Source: Caldithrix sp.
Lineage (GTDB): Bacteria; Zhuqueibacterota; Zhuqueibacteria; Thermofontimicrobiales; Sulfurfontimicrobiaceae
Assembly: GCA_020722815.1 (NCBI GenBank)
Contig: DYKB01000063.1
Span: 1-41,517 of the forward strand
Direction: 5' to 3'
DNA: 41,517 nucleotides
Below are positions 39,223 to 41,517 of this stretch, piece by piece (the first letter of the stretch is position 1; each line of letters begins with the position of its first letter). A program made the translations under genes and the position numbers. The notes under the pieces are model-generated. The model ran no database searches, was not told where the DNA came from, and saw only the letters and a program-made list of their open reading frames with translations.

Positions 39223-40029
39223 CTATTCTTTCTGATGCCGTTTACGGAGTCGGTCCATTGCTTTTTGCAAACTCTGACGCATGCGGTCGATTGCCCGCGC
39301 CAGATCGCCGATTTCGTCCTGACTGTCAATCTGAATTGGAGTGGAAAAATCGCCCAGGCTGATGGCTTCGGCAGCATCGGTCAGAACAATCAGGGGCCGA
39401 CTGATATTGCGTCCCAGGGCCACAGCGACAAAAATGGCAATCAAAATCATGAGGATGCTGATAATCAGTGTGACTTGTGACGATAGCTGTAAATTACCGC
39501 GCAACTCAGTGACCAGGGTGCCAGTCTGGAGTTGTTTCATCCGGTGCAACTCTTCCACCAAGGGCAGCACGTTGGTATCCAGCAGTTTATCGGCTTCATC
39601 GACCAGGTTCATCACTTCAGCAAAATTGGCTTTGGGCGCCTTGAACCGTTCGGCCGCCAGTTCCAACTGATCGAAATATTGCCTCATGGCCGGGCGATAT
39701 TTACTGACAATTTGCCACTCGTCCGGATTCAGCGGCAATTCCAAAAAAACGCGTCCGTGTTCTTTAATAAGTTGATCGATTTCCCGCATACGTTCGTAAT
39801 GCACCAAATCCCGGGAAACAAAAAAGCGCGCGTACGCCACGCGTTTTTCATAAAGCAAAATCGTTATCTGATCCAGTGCTTTCATCGAGGGATATTGCTC
39901 ATCCACCACGTGGTAACTGGTTTGCAAAACCAGTTGCGATAAATAAATCGAAACGGCCGATGAAATACTCATCAGCACCAGAATGCTCAAAAATGCCAGG
40001 CTCAACTTCCTGCGAATATTTAATTTCAT
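39223..40029 (-). CDS. 4HB-HAMP membrane sensor without output domain
   Basis: A 268-residue inner-membrane protein shaped like the front end of a chemoreceptor. TM1 is about residues 8-30 (LAFLSILVLMSISSAVSIYL), then a periplasmic four-helix-bundle domain (about 35-175, YPSMKALDQITILLYEKRVA), TM2 at about 178-200 (VTLIISILMILIAIFVAVAL) and a HAMP domain at about 201-255 (ISRPLIVLTDAAEAISLGD, DEIGDLARAIDRMRQSL). It ends a few residues after HAMP, with no methyl-accepting, kinase or cyclase output. The start is the ATG at 40029, eight bases behind AAGGAG; an ATG two codons earlier is too close. It follows the DUF4388 gene by 20 bases. The signal probably passes to a separate protein, perhaps one of the DUF4388/GTPase set. 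Confidence 0.88.
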   Translation of the reverse strand: MKLNIRRKLSLAFLSILVLMSISSAVSIYLSQLVLQTSYHVVDEQYPSMKALDQITILLYEKRVAYARFFVSRDLVHYERMREIDQLIKEHGRVFLELPLNPDEWQIVSKYRPAMRQYFDQLELAAERFKAPKANFAEVMNLVDEADKLLDTNVLPLVEELHRMKQLQTGTLVTELRGNLQLSSQVTLIISILMILIAIFVAVALGRNISRPLIVLTDAAEAISLGDFSTPIQIDSQDEIGDLARAIDRMRQSLQKAMDRLRKRHQKE

Positions 40030-40049
40030 GCGCATATCTCCTTACCGGA

Positions 40050-40841
40050 CTAAAAGGTTTTAAATGAATCAATCATACTTTGATAAAACCGGAGTTTTTT
40101 ATTTTCATCGCTGATCTCGCTGCTCACTTTTTCAATCAGGACCGCGATTCGGTCGGTCGGAAAGGCATCCCGGTTCTCGTGGAATTCATCGAGAGTCTCT
40201 TCAATAATAATCGGGGCCATCGGGCCGATGGCGTGCGTCAATTCGGCTTCAATTTTCACAAAAAAATCTTCGGGCACCACCGCACTTTTTAACGGCTCGA
40301 CCTGCTGAACCGAATCCAGCAATCCCTGGGAGAATAAATTGTACAGGGTTTTGGCCACCGCGTACTCATCCTTTCCGGTCGCTTCCATAATCTCGCGCAC
40401 GGTCCGGCTGCCATTGATGTGCGCCAGTATTTGCCATTCTTCCGGCCGGATATTGAGATTTTGCCCCGAACTGGTTGGCGCCAGAGTAAAAATCACATCG
40501 GTTGAGGGAATTAATTTCCGGATCGATTTCAAGTCGTCCAGCATTTTGGCGCCAGCCGACAGGAGGTCTTCAGTGGGCGTGTGAACGGTTTGTTCGGGCG
40601 TCCCCGTTTCGGAACCAAACGCGAAATCGCCTTCAACCCAGCCCAGCAGATTTTGAAAGGCCGGTTCCCCCTGGCTGGAGTTGGCCACGCAATGCACAAT
40701 CTGCCCGTTTTTTAGAAAAATTTCGCCCAGATGATCTCGATTTTTAATTCTGAGCACACCATTCATTTGGCCTGAATGGAGGAGTTTCAGAATTTCCAAT
40801 AACGACATTTCCGAAATGTTGCCCGAAAAAGTTTGCGCCAT
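40050..40841 (-). CDS. DUF4388 and winged-helix protein, first gene of the signalling array
   Basis: A 263-residue cytosolic protein. The DUF4388 domain spans about residues 1-95, with FSGNISEMSLLEILKLLHSG, RIKNRDHLGEIFLKNGQIVH and GEPAFQNLLGWVEGDFAF. A winged-helix segment follows at about 128-178 (WQILAHINGSRTVREIMEAT, YAVAKTLYNLFSQGLLD), an arrangement common in DUF4388 proteins. The last 75 residues are helical and unrecognised. GGAAAGGG lies seven bases before the ATG. DUF4388 is also called PATAN-related and is found with GTPase switches and chemosensory systems. It is the promoter-proximal gene, 20 bases before the 4HB-HAMP gene. A role in reading the HAMP state is inferred only. Confidence 0.8.
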   Translation of the reverse strand: MAQTFSGNISEMSLLEILKLLHSGQMNGVLRIKNRDHLGEIFLKNGQIVHCVANSSQGEPAFQNLLGWVEGDFAFGSETGTPEQTVHTPTEDLLSAGAKMLDDLKSIRKLIPSTDVIFTLAPTSSGQNLNIRPEEWQILAHINGSRTVREIMEATGKDEYAVAKTLYNLFSQGLLDSVQQVEPLKSAVVPEDFFVKIEAELTHAIGPMAPIIIEETLDEFHENRDAFPTDRIAVLIEKVSSEISDENKKLRFYQSMIDSFKTF

Positions 40842-41427
40842 TTTTTACCCTTTCCGAATTAACCTGCCTGAACGCCGGAATCCGTTGTTCCAATTATCAC
40901 CCGACCCGATTTGATTTCGCCGGGCTGAATCCGCACGTATTCGAATCCAACTTGCAGAACTTCTCAGAATGAAACGAGAAGGGGAAATATTATTTTTGCC
41001 AACCCGTGGTTTCGTACTTAATTTTTAATGCGGTTGTTAATGATGATTCCTGAGTGTAAAATATATGCCAGTCAGCATTTACAATTATTTGGCACGTATC
41101 CCGCTGTTTTTTGGCGTCTATCCGGGTTTGTCCAGTAAAATAATTGAAAAAACTTGAGGAAATGCTTCACATTGAAATAATAGTTTGCCGCCCAAACAGG
41201 CACACAGAACGCTTTGAATTAAATAAAAATCAAACAGTTACTTTTATTAATTTTCATGAATTCGCATTATACAAAAATTGTGCATCGCGTACCAAATATG
41301 TACACTCCCCGTTTAGTTGTCCTGTTTTGTGGCAATGAATTCAGCCGCATTCTTCCGGTCCCGCATTTGCGCGAACAGCCGCGTATCCGATCCCCTAACC
41401 ATTACGCATAACTTTTTAAAATTTTAC
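40842..41427. other. Divergent intergenic stretch, little seen
   Basis: About 590 bases between the signalling array and the gene at the right edge. It should contain the array promoter, but I could not place it well; a GATAAT near 40895 on the minus strand has no matching -35. A 64-codon frame at 41144-41338 (+) has no ribosome binding site and no family. Confidence 0.4.
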
Positions 41428-41456
41428 TGGACTCTAACCAAAAAATTACTTATATT
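41428..41456 (+). promoter_or_regulatory. Predicted promoter of the right-edge gene
   Basis: TGGACT (41428-41433) and TATATT (41451-41456) with a 17-base spacer, 33 bases before the first ATG at the edge. The -10 matches the boxes predicted at 289 and 14196. Confidence 0.5.
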
Positions 41457-41489
41457 CACGCTAAATCTTAAATTTTATTTACAGTTGGA

Positions 41490-41517
41490 ATGAAAATGAG
41501 TGAAATCACGTCCCCGA
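41490..41517 (+). CDS. Start of a gene cut by the window edge
   Basis: ATG at 41490 opens MKMSEITSP and runs off the window. A second ATG at 41496 is in frame. The predicted promoter just upstream supports a real gene, although no Shine-Dalgarno is seen. Nine codons do not allow a function to be named. Confidence 0.4.

Overview
The window reads as chromosomal DNA of a Gram-negative bacterium of the FCB superphylum, most likely the KSB1/Calditrichota neighbourhood. This is inferred from a type IX secretion (T9SS) C-terminal sorting domain carrying the NYPNPFNP motif, a carboxypeptidase-regulatory-domain TonB receptor, a bacterial GGGP/UbiA-type prenyltransferase, MglA/Roadblock/DUF4388 signalling proteins, and intergenic spaces crowded with dispersed palindromic repeats. 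No rRNA, tRNA or CRISPR was recognised. No database search was possible, so family names rest on motif recognition.

Layout. 0.27-1.7 kb (+): UbiA-type prenyltransferase and dtd behind a sigma70-like promoter. 2-6 kb (-): a P-loop STAND-like ATPase, the AmmeMemoRadiSam radical SAM enzyme and a fused MEMO-AMMECR1 protein, closely spaced; the last two carry export-type N-termini. 6.2-8.9 kb (-): a GAF/sigma54-activator and a Tat-type DUF362 protein. 9.2-13.4 kb (-): a secreted TPR-CHAT protease-like protein and an exported FecR-domain protein. 14.1-19.1 kb (+): promoter, cobalamin riboswitch with two tandem hairpins, a BtuB-like TonB receptor and a T9SS-tagged beta-propeller protein that may play the part of BtuG. 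19.5-23.3 kb (-): an uncharacterised conserved protein and an L-fucose-isomerase-like protein. 23.3-30.1 kb: a low-gene-density, decayed zone with a broken ORF, a 42-bp x 5 tandem repeat, a wrecked multi-gene transposon and the C-terminal stump of a neutral-ceramidase-like gene. 30.6-32.7 kb (+): a GAF/HD-GYP protein, predicted c-di-GMP phosphodiesterase. 32.9-40.8 kb (-): a nine-gene array of DUF4388-wHTH protein, 4HB-HAMP membrane sensor without output domain, phosphate-selective-type porin, PstS-like lipoprotein, MglA-like GTPase, DUF4388-Roadblock protein, duplicated DUF4388-like protein and two Roadblock/LC7 proteins. The right edge holds a promoter and the first codons of a further + strand gene.

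The most system-like unit is the 32.9-40.8 kb array: outer-membrane pore, lipoprotein ligand binder, inner-membrane HAMP sensor and a cytosolic Ras-like GTPase with several Roadblock/DUF4388 partners, facing a convergent c-di-GMP hydrolase. I propose it as an undescribed envelope-to-GTPase signalling module. The second is the cobalamin locus, where a Bacteroides-style BtuB/BtuG pair seems to have been rebuilt with T9SS export.

Intergenic spaces hold at least five families of short palindromic repeats (ends GTAACCGTTCACAG; core TGTCAT...ATGACA; CCCTCACCC...GGGTGAGGG; a CTCTCCC hairpin family; and a 25-bp hairpin present in three identical copies), some nested in one another.
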